The translations under genes were made by a program, and so were the position numbers. From Panicum virgatum (lineage: Eukaryota > Streptophyta > Magnoliopsida > Poales > Poaceae): DNA of 64,000 nt. The first letter of the stretch is position 1; the number at the start of each line of letters is the position of its first letter. Location of the stretch: contig NC_053148.1 of the NCBI RefSeq assembly GCF_016808335.1, positions 14,598,433-14,662,432 on the forward strand, given 5' to 3'. Below, in pieces: positions 45,119-56,959 of this stretch. A model generated the notes under the pieces. It saw only the letters and a list, made by a program, of their open reading frames with translations, ran no database searches and was not told the DNA's origin.

Positions 45119-46011
45119 CTACCCGCTACCGACCTTTGCCCTAGACACGCGATGGCGTGGAGGGCTAGGACTGGCAGGAGAGTACTCGGGGGAGTATGTG
45201 GACAAGTCCTACTGCACCATTTGGAGTGCAGCAACTTGCGCGATACGTGCCCCTCCCGATGATGTTCCTGCGCACTTCGTCACAACCTTCCTAGGGGAAA
45301 GAACCCCTGTGGTAGGTCGTGTCGGGCTGCGTGTGTGGGAGCGCACGAGGGCCCTTGATCCCGGGCCCAAGACAGAACTCTCCACTGAGCCAGGAGACAG
45401 GCGGCCTCGGGGTGAGGCTGGCCGGCCTCCCATAGGCTGGCCGGCCTGGGGCTGGCGCCCCTAGCCAGTCGGCGGCGATGGTGAGAATGTGGCGATCCCC
45501 ACCAGTTCCAGGATCCTGACGCTGCTCGACAATGCATGAGTGTGGTTAGACTTGGAGGGTGCTCTAGGAGTGGGTGTGTCCATGGCTTCGGATTTTGTTG
45601 TTTTAGGGGAAGATTGCGAGGCAATGGTGGTGATCTCGGAGAAAGGGATGAAACTCGGAATGAGATCAGGTGAAAGGCTGTGAAATGAAGAAGAGGAGGG
45701 AGCCTTTCGGTTAAAATTGACTCATCGTGCTCCGAACACCCAGGAACGGAACGTTTGCGCTGAGGTGAACGTTGCACGAGAGGATGAGACCAAATGGCCT
45801 CGGAGCCAGACCGGCCGGCTTAGGGTAGGCCGGCTGGCCCCACCATGTCAGGTGTGGGCTCCGGTCTTCTGGAAGCTCCTCCTGACCCCTTCCTTTCTCA
45901 GGTATTTTGGTGTTTTGGTCCAGAAAAGGGAAGAATGAATAGAGAGGAAGCGAAATGAAAGATCTAGTCTAAGATAGGGCACGTTTTAGGTACGGCAACA
46001 ACCGTAGATGA

Positions 46012-46500
46012 TTATTCTATCTCGGAAAGCTCGTAGACATCTACTTCTTCGAGCTCGGGAATTTCGGGCTCGAGGAATATCTTCAATCTCTGGCCATTGG
46101 CCTTGAAAACATTCCCGTCATCGTCCTGGAGGGTTATAGTGCCGTGGTCGGCGGCGTTAAGCACTAAGAAGGGGCCTTCCCACTTGCTTCTAAGCTTACC
46201 ATGACCAAACAGACGAACACGGGAGTTGAAGAGGAGTACCTTATCTCCCACTTTGAACTGTTTGATCTTGATACGCTTATCATGCCATCTTTTTGTTCGC
46301 TCTTTGTAGAGTTTAGAGCTGTGGTAGGCCTTCTCCCTCCATTCATCCAATTCGGTCAGTTGAATTTGTCGCTTGATTCTGGCTGATTGGAGATCCATAT
46401 TCCACCTCTTAATTGCCCAATGGGACTTATACTCGAGCTCAACTGGCAAATGGCAAGTCTTGCCATAAACTAGTTGATACGGTGTCATACCAATCGGCAT
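46012..46500 (-). pseudogene. Athila integrase C-terminal part
   Basis: 162-codon frame beginning at MPIGMTPYQLVYGKTCHLPV, the conserved sequence after the integrase core. It continues through FKVGDKVLLFNSRVRLFGHG and the GPF-type motif KWEGPFLVLNAADHG to an acidic end. A frameshift near 46500-46620 separates it from the catalytic core. Confidence 0.85.
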
Positions 46501-47369
46501 TTTGTAAGCCGTTCGATAAGCCCATAGTGCCTCGGGTAGTTTGCTTTTCCAACCCTTCCCGATGGCATTGACCGTCTTCTGCAGGATGTTCTTGATTTGC
46601 TTATTTGATATCTCTGCCTCCTAACTTGGTGGTCTACTCCTAACTCGCTGAGGCACGTCCTGAAGGTTTTGTCGATGAAGTGTGAGCCCCCATCGCTGAT
46701 CACGACTCTCGGAACCCCAAAATGAGGAAATATGATTTCCTGGAACATTTTCTTGGAGCTCTTTGAATCGGCCGCAACACAAGGAAGTGCTTCAACCCAC
46801 TTGGACACGTAGTCCCCTGCCACCAAGATGTATTCGCATTGTTCTGACATTGGGAAAGGACCCACAAAGTCGACTCCCCAAACGTCAAAGATATCCACTT
46901 GAAGATTGCTCTTTAGTGGCATTGCGTCTCGGGAATTGATATTCCCGTGTTTTTGACATCTCGATTATCGCCGCACGAATTCTTTCGCGTCTCCATACAT
47001 GTTTGGCCAAAAGAATCCGCTTTGCCAAACTTTTGCATGGGTTCGGAAGGCTCTGTAATGTCCTCCATAGGGTGAGGAGTGACAACGCTCTAGAATCTTG
47101 CGGGTCTCACATAATGGGATACAACAGCGGAGTAAACCATCAGCGCAGACTTTGAACAGATATGGGTCATCCCATAAATAGAATCTACTGAGGTGTATCA
47201 GTTTCTTCTTGTCTTCTCCTGGAGGTATATATCCAGTCACCATGAAATTTACTAGGTTTGCATACCATGGACTGGATGAGGTGACCTTCAGGAGAGTGTC
47301 ATCTCTCAAGTAATCATTGATCGGCAGATCCGATCCTTGTACTTGCATCCTTGAGAGATGGTCTGTCAC
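46485..47369 (-). pseudogene. Athila integrase zinc-binding domain and catalytic core, frameshifted
   Basis: The first frame (47369-46965) starts after the MTDHLSR motif and carries the H2C2 zinc finger (CHSSPYGGHYRAFRTHAKV...). The second frame (46922-46485) has the core: WGVDFVGPFP with its Asp, VSKWVEALPC, and VISDGGSHF where the usual Asp-Gly motif is kept. The Glu segment is scrambled by a frameshift after about 46630. The protein would be inactive. Confidence 0.85.
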
Positions 47370-47441
47370 ATAATTATCTGCTCATTTCTTATCTCTTATT
47401 TCCAGATCAAATTCTTGTAGGAGCAGAATCCAACGGATGAG

Positions 47442-47831
47442 TCATGGCTTGGCATCCTTCTTGGTTAGGAGGTACTTTAGTGCTGTGTAATCCGTGTACA
47501 CAATCACCTTTGCACCAACCAAGTAGGATCTGAACTTGTCCATGGTGAATACTACCGCCAGGAGTTCCTTTTCTGTTGTGGCGTAGTTGAGTTGTGGTCC
47601 GGTCAATGTCTTACTCGCGTAGGATATAGCATAATGTTGCTTATCTCTAAATTGACCAAGCACTGCGCCTACGGCATAGTTGCTTGCATCGCACATGATC
47701 TCGAAAGGAAGTTTCCAATCGGGAGGCTGAATGATGGGTGCGGACACGAGTGCCTTCTTTAGGGTATAGAAGCCCACGAGGCATTCCTCGTCAAAGTAGA
47801 ACGGGGCGTCTTTTGCCAGCAGGTTCGTCAA
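47442..47831 (-). pseudogene. Athila RNase H domain
   Basis: 129-codon frame with CDASNYAVGAVLGQ (first catalytic Asp), SYASKTLTGPQLNYATTEKE, and VYTDYTALKYLLTKKDAKP. The normal context would be an RT fused upstream. Here the RT palm is deleted before it. It ends at a stop after the KKDAKP motif. Confidence 0.85.
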
Positions 47832-47834
47832 GGG

Positions 47835-48597
47835 TTTGGCTATACGGGAGAGTGAAGTGATCTTTCCGGGTAGCCTTGTTAAGCATCCGGTAATTGATAC
47901 ACATTCTCCATCCGGTCACTGTCCACTGAGGTATGAGATCGTTCCTCTCATTTCAGACAACCGTCATGCCTCCCTTCTTCGGGACCACTTGAACTAGGCT
48001 GACCCACTCACTGTCTCGCACGGGGTATATGATGCCCGCGTGTAGTAGCTTCAGTACCTCTTTCTGGACTGCCTCCCTCATCGCATCGTTAAGCCGCTGT
48101 TGATGTTCTCGTGACGACTTATGTTCCGGCTCCATTGGAATGCGATGGGTGCATAGATTGGGGCTGATCCCCTTCAAGTCTTGGAGGGAATATCCGATGA
48201 TGGACTGATATTTCTCTAAGACTGCAACGAGCCGCCGAGTTTCACTCTCTGTCAGCTTATCGCTGATAACAACTGGCGTGGCTCTGTTGTCGTGGAGGAA
48301 TGCATACTTCAAACCAGGGGGCAGCGGCTTCAGCTCAGGAAGAGGAGGTTGTGGAATCTCCCCTCCGTTGAGCTTACTTTTGCCGGCCGGATCTATTTCC
48401 TGGGTGAAGTGTGAGACATCTTCCTCAAGAATGGGCTGAGTTTGCTCTTTTTGGCTGATGTTCACTGCGTCCTCCAATGGGTCTTGCTCCGGTCTAGCCT
48501 CGGCAATGTGAAAGGATCTTGGATGTCGCCTAGAGGGGGGGTGAATAGGCATTCTAAAATTTATGCAAAATTCAACACTTAAAAACACTGTCAGCAC
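47835..48597 (-). pseudogene. Athila reverse transcriptase N-terminal part, palm deleted
   Basis: Motifs run in order: LPPGLKYAFLHD, IGYSLQDLKGISPNLCTHRI, QKEVLKLLHAGIIYPVRDSE, VPKKGGMTVV. After a frame break comes GWRMCINYRMLNKATRKDHF. The sequence then jumps directly to the RNase H region, so the fingers-to-palm part with the YxDD active site is missing. The real element sequence ends at the SIRE-like LTR border (48508); the last few codons of the frame lie in that LTR. Confidence 0.85.
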
Positions 48598-49711
48598 ACA
48601 GACCGGTCAGACCGGTCCAAGACTTAATGGCAGAAAACAGAAAGCAACCGGTCAGACTGGTTGTGTAGACCGGTCCTGTGCAGAACCTGCCCAAAATCAG
48701 AGTTTTGCCCCTCTTTGTGTCTAGCACAAATGTAACTTGGTGGAGTGTCTTTGTAGATGATATCAAGTATATTTCTAGTCCCTGCACACACAAAAACAAT
48801 ACCACCAAGTAGATCAAAGTGGAAGCACAAAGTAATAGCTAGAGAAATGAGTAGTGAGGCAAACCACAAAGGAGACACAAGGATTTGTTTCTCGAAGTTC
48901 AGATTCACCAACGTGAATCCTACGTCTCTATTGAGGAACTCGTTGGGCTTGAGTCTCTTGCAACTTGATCCCTTGAGTTGGGTCTTTTTCAACCACTCCT
49001 CCTTTCCACTATCATGATCCTTTCCACCAAGGGGGCAAGATCACACCCGCACAAACTTGCCGCTGCTCACCACACCGTCGGGAGCTAACCGGCGACACCT
49101 AGCCGTCTAGGAGGCTCACCTCCAAGAGTAACAAATGCAAAGATGAATCTTTGACGAAATCAAGAGTGCTCAAGCTATGGATGCTCTCAGCTACTCGAAA
49201 TGCAGCTCTCACAATGATCACTTTGCTCACACACACTCAATCTCTCAACCAAATCCAAAGATATGCAATCTAGTTAGCACAACTCACAAAGAGTGTTGGG
49301 GAGCGCTAGCTGGTCAAGAAAATACCTCAAGAAGCTCAGGAGAATGCCAAGAACCAGCAGCCCTCAAAGGAGAGGGCTGGGGGGTATAAATACCCCACTT
49401 CCAAAAACTTGCCGTTGCTCTGTCAGTAGAGACCGGTCAGACCGGTCCCCGAGACCGGTCAGACCGGTCCGAGCTAGAGAAGCCCAAACCCCTGTTTAGA
49501 AGACCCTACTTGATCCATCAAGTCAACACTTGATCATTCAAGTATTTCTTAGTTAGTTATCAGAGGTTTTCTCTCAGGATCCTCTCATGGTTTAACTATG
49601 AGCACTTTTAACCGAGTCAAATAATCAATGTTGCATTCCCCTTGATAGTACGACATACCTATACTCAAGATTAAATTTAAAACACATTTCATCCACTTGA
49701 GTCTTGAATCA
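48509..49711 (-). mobile_element. SIRE/Maximus-like copia LTR
   Basis: The minus strand reads TGATTCAAGACTCAAG at the start. It ends CTATTCACCCCCCC, TCTAGGCGACATCC, ATCCTTTCA, wording typical of grass SIRE-type LTR ends. Length 1203 bp. TATAAATA lies at about 49384. No primer site follows and the two flanks are different elements (Athila RT and Tat RNase H), so it is not a simple solo LTR. Confidence 0.55.
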
Positions 49712-50027
49712 CTTCATCTTTGCTATCGGATCGGCCCTTATTCAAGAGTTCGAGGGAAAAGAACGTGTGATATATTTCATTAGTAGAAGACTCTTGGATG
49801 CTGAAACCAGGTATTCTCCTGTTGAAAGATTATGCTTTTGCTTATACCTTTCTTGTACCAAGCTTAGACATTATCTGTTATCGGCTGAGTGTGTTGTGGT
49901 AAGCAAAGATGATGTCATTAAATACATGCTCTCGTTGCTGATTTTGAATGGGAGAAATAGAAAATGGATTCTGGCCTTGTCAGAGTTTGATCTGAGATAC
50001 GAATCGACTAAAGCAGTTAAAGGACAA
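49712..50027 (+). pseudogene. Tat-type gypsy RNase H fragment
   Basis: The frame reads AIGSALIQEFEGKERVIYF, SRRLLDAETRYSPVERLC, SCTKLRHYLLSAE, and ends FDLRYESTKAVKGQ, classic Tat/Ogre RNase H. It is interrupted exactly at 50028 by an LTR start, and its 5' side is cut at 49712. Confidence 0.8.
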
Positions 50028-51171
50028 GTGTGACACTTCAGGTGTCTAGCTTTTAAAATAAACCATAGTGTGTGATTGGTTTGTTTACTCAAGTTTGATT
50101 GCTATAAATTTGAAGTGTTAAGTAGGGGTATTTTGGTAATTATGAAAAACTATAAGTCCCTTTGTGCAAAAGTTTTGACTTAGAGAGTAATTTCAACTTT
50201 GTTAAGGGATTTCTTGTAAATGTGCTAGTAATCAATATTTTGGTGCCATTGTTGCATTTTAGCCCAAAAATGTTGAAATTCTACTATTTAAAGTATTTTT
50301 CCTCAATGAAATAAAGTTCTTTTGCATTTTTGAAAATATCTCCAAATCCTTTGGTCTAGTGAGAATTTGCATAACATGAAAGTTGTAGATCTTGAAAAAT
50401 TGAACAACTTTCATGTTGGGCACTTTTTCATATGAGCCCTAGTTCAATGGGAAATTTTAGTTTTCACTTCAGCCCCTGAACTTTTCTATATTTACAAATC
50501 AGTCCATCCAGTCATCCCCTACCTCCAGCCTTTCTGGAGACTGTGCAGCGCCGCCGCCGCGGTTTCCGGCACACCGGCCGCCTGCGCCGCTGATTTGGAC
50601 GCCGACAAGCCGCCTTAGCCCGTCCTGGTCCTAATCCCCTACTTAATAGTGCCTATCTCTCTCTCCCCGAGGCACTCCACCGCCGCTCCTGTTTTCCCCT
50701 TTCCGGCGAGCGTGCCGCCGCGGGAAGCTGCCCTTGCCCCTGTTCGGCACCTCCACCAACTCCACGTGCCGCACGCAAGATCCTGCCGCCATTAGCGCCG
50801 CCACTGCTGGCCTCCATGCCCCGCGCCACGCCACCCCGGAGCTCCCCTGCTTTGACACCTCGTCGGCGCCCATGGGAACCCCAGCGCCATCGTCTATTAT
50901 GCCCTTTCTTTGGCTGAATTCCTTCCCTGAGCTTCTCCTCTTGCTTATCCCCCTGTTCCGGGCCTATAAATAGCCCCGGCCAGTCTTTAACACCGGCCAT
51001 CCACCACCGCCGCCCTCTTCCATCTACTCCGACGAGCCCCGCCGCCGTGGACCCGTCGCCCCAGACCTAATCCCACCTCCACAAGCCCCCAGTGAGCTTC
51101 ACCTCAAGCCCGTGGAGCTCCCCAGCCACTTTCCCCTCAACTTCCTCACCTTGTGCCACCAGAACGTCGTC
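50028..51171 (+). mobile_element. Chromovirus-type LTR, 5' part only
   Basis: Starts TGTGACACTTCAGGTGTC, like the LTR start TGTGACACCTCTGGTGTC of the element at 63439 (minus). GC-rich U3 with CGGGCCTATAAATAGCC at about 50958. It stops at 51171 against the truncated LTR of opposite orientation. Frames inside (50643-51000) are compositional. Confidence 0.65.
50958..50974 (+). promoter_or_regulatory. TATA box of the plus-strand chromovirus LTR
   Basis: CGGGCCTATAAATAGCC in GC-rich U3 DNA, a textbook plant TATA context. Confidence 0.65.
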
Positions 51172-54023
51172 GAGTAGATTTACCATTTCTATATGCATGC
51201 AGAAATGATATTGTTACAACATGATATAAATATATTTCTTTCCTTCACTATAAAGTTGTAGTCCAGTATAGCATGTGTTTGTTGTGGTGGTCTTAGTTAA
51301 CTTTATTTTCTGGGCAATCATTTATAGAGTAGTTCTTAAATTCACTTTACTTCATAAAAGAGCTGTGTGGTTTGGTTTTTATTTTTATCATTAAAACATA
51401 GCATGCTTTCACTATTTCATAACAACAAATTTACTCATGAGCTAGTGATGAAAAACTAAAGTAACACAGATTAGATACCCTAACATCTATGGTATAGTTT
51501 TCAGCATCTAACCTTAAAGCAATTTACCATAACTATTCATGTAAGTAGATTACTCTAGTAGCTTCACCTTTTTGCACAGAACGTTTGACATGGGTTCTGG
51601 TGCTACAAATTTTACGAGAGCATCTACAAAGCATCTACTCAGCACTGAAATTTTTCCAGATTTTATTCACTTATACAGCAGAGGTGACAAAAAGAACAAA
51701 ATCAGCAAGCCATTAACTAAGATTAATTATACACAGTCATGGACTAAACATGCTTCAGTAAATTTTTCAGGCATTATTTCTAGAAGATAAATTACTCATG
51801 CATTAAACTAGATATGAACATGCATATTCATTTGGACTTTAATATGACTAGTACTGCATGTGAAACTTTTACCATAGCTATTTCTCTTTCTATCTAGTAA
51901 CATATCCAAAGATGAAGACCATATATGACAGATTTCTTCCAGAACAAAAATAGCAAAACTAAACATGATATCTCAAGCATGGATTATAACTGTAAGAGTA
52001 TTCAGTAAATGGTGCTCAAACTTTTCAGGAATGTTTATATGACTAAAACAAAGTTTCAAAAATAAACCTAGATTTTTCTAAGCACAGAAACTATATATCA
52101 CAAATAAAGCTTACTTATCAAGCATTAACTCAAATATATAGTTAATTAGTTCAATAATTTCTCAAACTTGTGCAACAATAATGATTTAGTAACATTCATA
52201 CAAGGAAAAAGTTTCATACCCAGAACCTCATTATTTCTACCAGCATTAATACATGAGCAATACTAGTAGATTTAGGAATCTTGATCATTTGAGCAAGCAA
52301 ACAATTTCAAACAGAGCTCATATTTTTACCAAGTTCTTATAACAGTCTAAGTTCAACATATCCAAAAATCAAGCATAGTTACTGAACCAAACTACTAGAA
52401 CATTTATGTGCCATTTAAACTAGTCTTTTTCTTATATTAAAATAAAAGCCAAATATGAACATGTGACTGTAACAAAAGTTGTAGCTCTTGTTCTAAAGAT
52501 TCCAGAACATTTTAGTTTGCATTTTTCTGATTTTTATACGATTTTCTAGGAATTTTCAAAGTTCACTGTTTTGAAGTTTAAGCACATTTTGCAGATTAGT
52601 CCCTGGAGGTTTTGGTTCTTTTAACTTGGGGTCCCTGGCCGAAATCTCAGAACAGAGGAGCGGCGGCGCTGGGATTTCCGGCGAGGAGGCTCATCGGCGG
52701 CGAGGGGTTTGTGGGGTAAAAGAGAGAGGAGACCGAGGCGCACCTTATGGTGGTCTTGGATGGGTCGGGGGCGGCCGGGAGGTGGGTCGCCGGCGACGTA
52801 CAGGGGCGGCGGCCATGGGAGCTCAGCTCCGGCGAGCTCGGGTGAGGTAGGGAAGGGGATATTAGGATTGGGAGCATCGGATTTCCGAGAGGAATCCATT
52901 CAGGGGCTCGGTTGGAGCCGAGGAAGGGTGGATAGGGGTTGTCCACGGAGCTCCGGCGGCGGCTCTAGTTTCCTGGGCGCGCGAGAAGGGTCGTGCTGGA
53001 CTTTTATAGGCACGAGAGGAGGGGGAGCTTCCTTAATGATGAAGGGAACCAGCCGATCGGGCAGCTCGGGCAGGGATGCGGGCAGCGGCCGGGCAGCTGT
53101 GCGACGGCGAGCAACGGCATGGCAAGCAGAGCGGCTGGCGGGGCGCGTGGTGAGGTCGGGAGCTGCCAGGGAAGGCCGGGTTCAAGCAAACCAGGGGCGC
53201 GGGGCTGGTTTTGGACGGAGGCGCGGCGCGTGGCCGGGACAGGTGGCCGCGCCGGCGTACGGACGCCGTCGTAGGCGTGGTGCAGGGAGGCGAGAGGAGG
53301 GAGATGGAGGCAGTGGCAATTTCGTAAATAAATCGAAGTTCCAAAATCAGTTCTGTAATTTCAAATTTTCTCCCTCTTCTTGGCCTCGAATGAAAAAGTG
53401 TTGAATACCACTTTTGCTCAGTTTTTCGAGATCTACAACTTTAGTTTTATGCACTTTTTCATTCGAGCAATGGTTTGAGAGTTATTTAATTATTTCAAAA
53501 ACTGCCATTTAAAGTACTTATCATTTCATGTGAATTTTGGCACTTTTACTCCTAGGCTTCAACTAGGTTTTTGTTTAACATGACATGGTGAATATGTAGA
53601 TTCATTTTCCTATGCATAAGTGCATTGTTTTGAAAGTTATTTTTAACTTCCTTATTACTAGAAATTGAACTCTTGTTGATTTAATTTGTTTGAATTAGTA
53701 GCTCTTCACAAATCAAAGAATGGTTCCATTAATCATTTCTTTTGATGGTTTTTCAGTTTGAATTTGATTTGCATAGAAAGTTTATAGCTCATTATGAAAG
53801 GTGTATTTTATTGCCCTATTACCACACATGTCAAGTCAAGTTTAAAAGGTGTACCAAAAATTATTTTTCAAACACATTGCACTCAAACACATGCACTCAT
53901 ACATTTACACACAAGTTTGCAAAAACTAGATATAGGGTTCTTATTTAAGTTTTCTTAGCTCATTCGTGTGTGAAGTTATGTTAATTGCCTGGCTTTGGTT
54001 AAACTGACACCAGAGGTGTCACA
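51172..54023 (-). repeat. 3' LTR of the chromovirus, truncated to 2.85 kb
   Basis: Nearly identical to 60580-63439 over its whole length, including mirrored small ORFs. The remaining about 1.57 kb of the 3' end is missing. Its GC-rich U3 part (52620-53330) gives 60-230 codon frames on both strands that are shadows. Confidence 0.88.
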
Positions 54024-54060
54024 GCCTACCCCCCTTAAAAAGAATCTCGTTCCGAGATTC
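54024..54060 (-). other. Polypurine tract of the chromovirus
   Basis: Minus-strand GAATCTCGGAACGAGATTC, then TTTTTAAGGGGGGTAGGC, just before TGTGACACC. This is the standard 3' junction of grass Tekay-type elements. Confidence 0.85.
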
Positions 54061-54260
54061 AGGTGACTAAGCTAAGTGTGGAAAGTGTGTGTATCTTTGG
54101 TTGGTGAAACCAGAAGGTAGACATTATTACCGACTTTGAGTTGCAAAGATTTTCTTCTTTTTATCCAAGTAACTCATTTGGCTAGAGTGGTCAGCTTTAA
54201 GATTTTCTTGTATTATCTTTGGTTGTTATTCAGCCTAATGATCAAGTCTGGTCCAAATAT

Positions 54261-54747
54261 TTAGTGGTCTTCAGTTTGTGACAAACTCAGAGGAGTTCGA
54301 CACCTTTGACCATACGAGGCTTTAAATAGTGCCATTTTCAAGCTTGCTTGATAGCTGGGTGAGAACTCTGCTAAAAACGGGCATTTGTCTTCATGGTTGT
54401 CATAATGAATGATGTAAGATCTTAGCATGTCTTTTAAGATTCGGTCCACTTTTCAGTTTGGCCGTCGGTTCGAGGATGATAAGCTGAACTTCGGATCAGT
54501 TTGGTGACAGGAGAAGATTGCAAGGGATTTCCCAAAAAGTGTGCTAGGAGTTGAGCACTAATATTCGAAATAGTTGCCTTTGGTGATAGGTATAGAACAA
54601 TGTGATCAAGATGAGTACCGGCACACTTCTTGGTAGTGTGAATAGTGTGTAATTGTAGAAAAGGTTTCGATTGTCGATAATGATCCAAATGGAATCAGAC
54701 CTTGGAGAGGTGCTTGGCAAACCAATCATGAAATTCATAATCGGCAA
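54261..54747 (-). pseudogene. Chromovirus integrase remnant, several frames
   Basis: Successive minus-strand frames give FMIGLPSTSPRSDSIWIIID (core start with the first catalytic region), SSAYHPRTDGQTE (Glu motif), and FSPSYQASLKMALFKASYGQ with RCRTPL. At least three frameshifts join them. A chromodomain was not found. Confidence 0.75.
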
Positions 54748-56020
54748 AACTTGGAGTGTAACGGGTATTTATAAGTGGTCTCGGTATAGCATTATGAGAT
54801 ATACTAAGCGAGAAATTTGGCTAGGGTCTTGATATATTTCGTTAATACCCAAGTGATTGAAAAGCTTTGGAGAGAGATGACCTATCAAGAATTGGTTTTC
54901 AGATATCATGATTCAGTTGATCCACTATGGAGATTCAAACCATACATCTCTATCCTTGTCGCAGTAGGCTTCTCCACTCTTTAAGAGAGCTTGTGCTTGA
55001 CGATTTTCGCAGGACAGATTCTGGGTAGCTGATAGAATTTAGCATAACTGATGAATCCAAAGTTGAAAAATTCTCAAACTTTTACTGGAGGTGCCTAAGA
55101 TAATTTTGATCATTTCCTCTAGTCAACTCCAACTCAGAAACAGAGCTTAAGATAGCCAAATCATTAAGTGTTTGCCTAAAGGTTGACCCAGATCTCAGAC
55201 TGAACAGAGGGCTAGTATTTTGACTATAAGTACCAAATATAGTGACTAAAAATTCTCAAAATTTTACATTATCTTCTATACTCAGTTATCTACAACCTTC
55301 ATGTTGAACGTTTTCTTAGAAAAAGTGTTTAAGTGGGTCGAAAAATTCATGTGTCCAGACTACTACAAGTTGATAGAATTATAGGGGTTTACCAAAAGAC
55401 TGAATTTTGTGGGCTACACTTCTCAAAAAAAAAAATTCAAATTTTTACAGCAGCAAGGAGATTTGTTTTACTACAGTTGGTTCCACAGGATCAACTTATT
55501 TTGAGGTAGTTGATCAGGTCTAAAAATTTGGGTTTCTCTTCTGTACCTGCCGGTCCACTTATATCTGACAGCTTTCTAGTATGGAGATCTTATTCTTCGG
55601 CAGCAGCAAACTTTTCTCAAGACATTCTTGTGCAAGGTGGATTTTATTCGATTGAGTTGGTACTTGATTTGAGAGAGATGCACCATTGTTCAAAGTCGTG
55701 ACGTATTGTGGAAATACCAACATATCATGAATTTGATTTTTTTTTGGTGCAATGTGACAATGCAGATATGTGGTTAAATGAGTTAAAGCACCCATGGGAG
55801 ATAAGTTTGTGTCGATGTAATATACGGATACATCGACCCATACTCCTAAGAAATATGCACACGGATTGGTGCATTTGTCCTGAGGTAAGCTAGTGGATGT
55901 GCGGTTCATGGTGTGATGGTACACATGGTTTATGCACATAATGTGGTACACACTAGTGTGCTGAGTATGTGCGTGGGCATGCGTTGCACATGTTGCAATG
56001 CAGTGTACTGACCAAGAAAG
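54748..56020 (-). other. Middle of the chromovirus without recognisable pol, partly 180-bp repeat
   Basis: Protease, RT and RNase H would be expected here but no motif is readable. Three units of the degenerate 180-bp repeat anchor near 55066, 55246 and 55423. The frame 55559-55951 is not assigned. Confidence 0.5.
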
Positions 56021-56815
56021 TTATGCAAGTTCTTTATATTTCTGTTGACCTTCATGAATTTCTTCAAGAGTGGTGAAATTGATCCTTCCTTGTTCGACCT
56101 GATCAGCCTGTTTCTTGCGCTCATCCCGCAATATTTTGCGCATGCTTTTATTTGTTTGGCTAGAACCTTGGTCCTGATTTTGCTGTGTGGCTTGAGGGCA
56201 TCTTCGAGCGAAGTGGGTAGGACTTCTACAGATGAAACAATGGTTCGTCTCACTCGGACCACTATGTTGTTTGCATTGTAAGGATGTCATCACTGGCATA
56301 TCTACTGAACCATTCTCGGGTATAGTGCACCTAGCTGGGTCCATGGTTTCACGGACAAGCGAGCGAGTTCTTGCTCTTAGGACTGTGTTGGCAGCAATAG
56401 CATTGCGGGTTTGTCTTTTACCACGAGGAACGAATTTTGTGCATGTAATTTCCCATCCAGTCAAGTCCATATTGCTTGAGCCATGCTCGAGGGTCAGACA
56501 CCTTACTTGGTCATCCTTAAGTTTCATCGGAAGTTGTGATGGCGGCATTAGGGAGTCCGAGTGAACATCCTTTATTTCTTGTGTCTCTTCCTAGAGCTCT
56601 TGATAGTCTGCAACTGGAGATTGGTGGACCTTGTGCCCATCTAGTTGAAAGTGTTGTTGCTGCAGAAAATGAGAAATCGCTTGCTGTCCCTGAACAAGTT
56701 GTTGAAGCAACTCATTTTGGGTGGCAAGTAATTCCTCAAGGCCGGGTGGTGGTGGCTGCGATCCGCTACCACTGACACCAAAATTATCTAGAGTACTATG
56801 GGTTGCTCTCACCAT
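56021..56815 (-). pseudogene. Chromovirus gag with zinc knuckle, broken and shortened
   Basis: N-terminal frame (56815-56591) with LLATQNELLQQLVQGQQ, a coiled-coil start typical of Tekay-type gag. The second frame (56548-56021) has a CCHC knuckle CFICRSPTHFARRC (about 56240-56195) and ends INFTTLEEIHEG, which in relatives leads into the protease. The central capsid-like part is missing, so gag is much shorter than usual. Confidence 0.75.
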
Positions 56816-56959
56816 CTAAAATATATGAGTTCAAGCATCAGCGATATGATTCGTATAGCTTCCAAGATGCAATGAACAAGTGTGCAACACAATAGAACAC
56901 AACAAATGCTGTGTAACCAGTTTGTGCAGCGTTAGTCGTTACAAAGAAATTCGTAACTT

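Larger units (their letters stand above)
41770..48508 (-). mobile_element. Athila-clade gypsy element, 5' part lost (minus strand)
   Basis: In minus-strand order: broken RT (48597-47835), RNase H (47831-47442), zinc-binding domain and integrase (47369-46485), chromosome-proximal tail (46500-46012), a further ORF (45118-44765), a long spacer, polypurine tract and 3' LTR (43286-41770). The protein wording and the post-pol ORF point to Athila. Gag, protease and 5' LTR are gone where a SIRE-like LTR begins. Confidence 0.85.

Noticed and set aside
51572..51790. 72-codon frame identical at 60983-61201
   Set aside because: The identity comes from the duplicated LTR, not from selection on a protein; the frame lies in U3/R DNA of the opposite strand.
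52621..53404. Pro/Ser-rich minus frames and Gly/Arg-rich plus frames up to 231 codons
   Set aside because: Located in the GC-rich part of the chromovirus LTR and repeated at 62009-62805 with indels; compositional.
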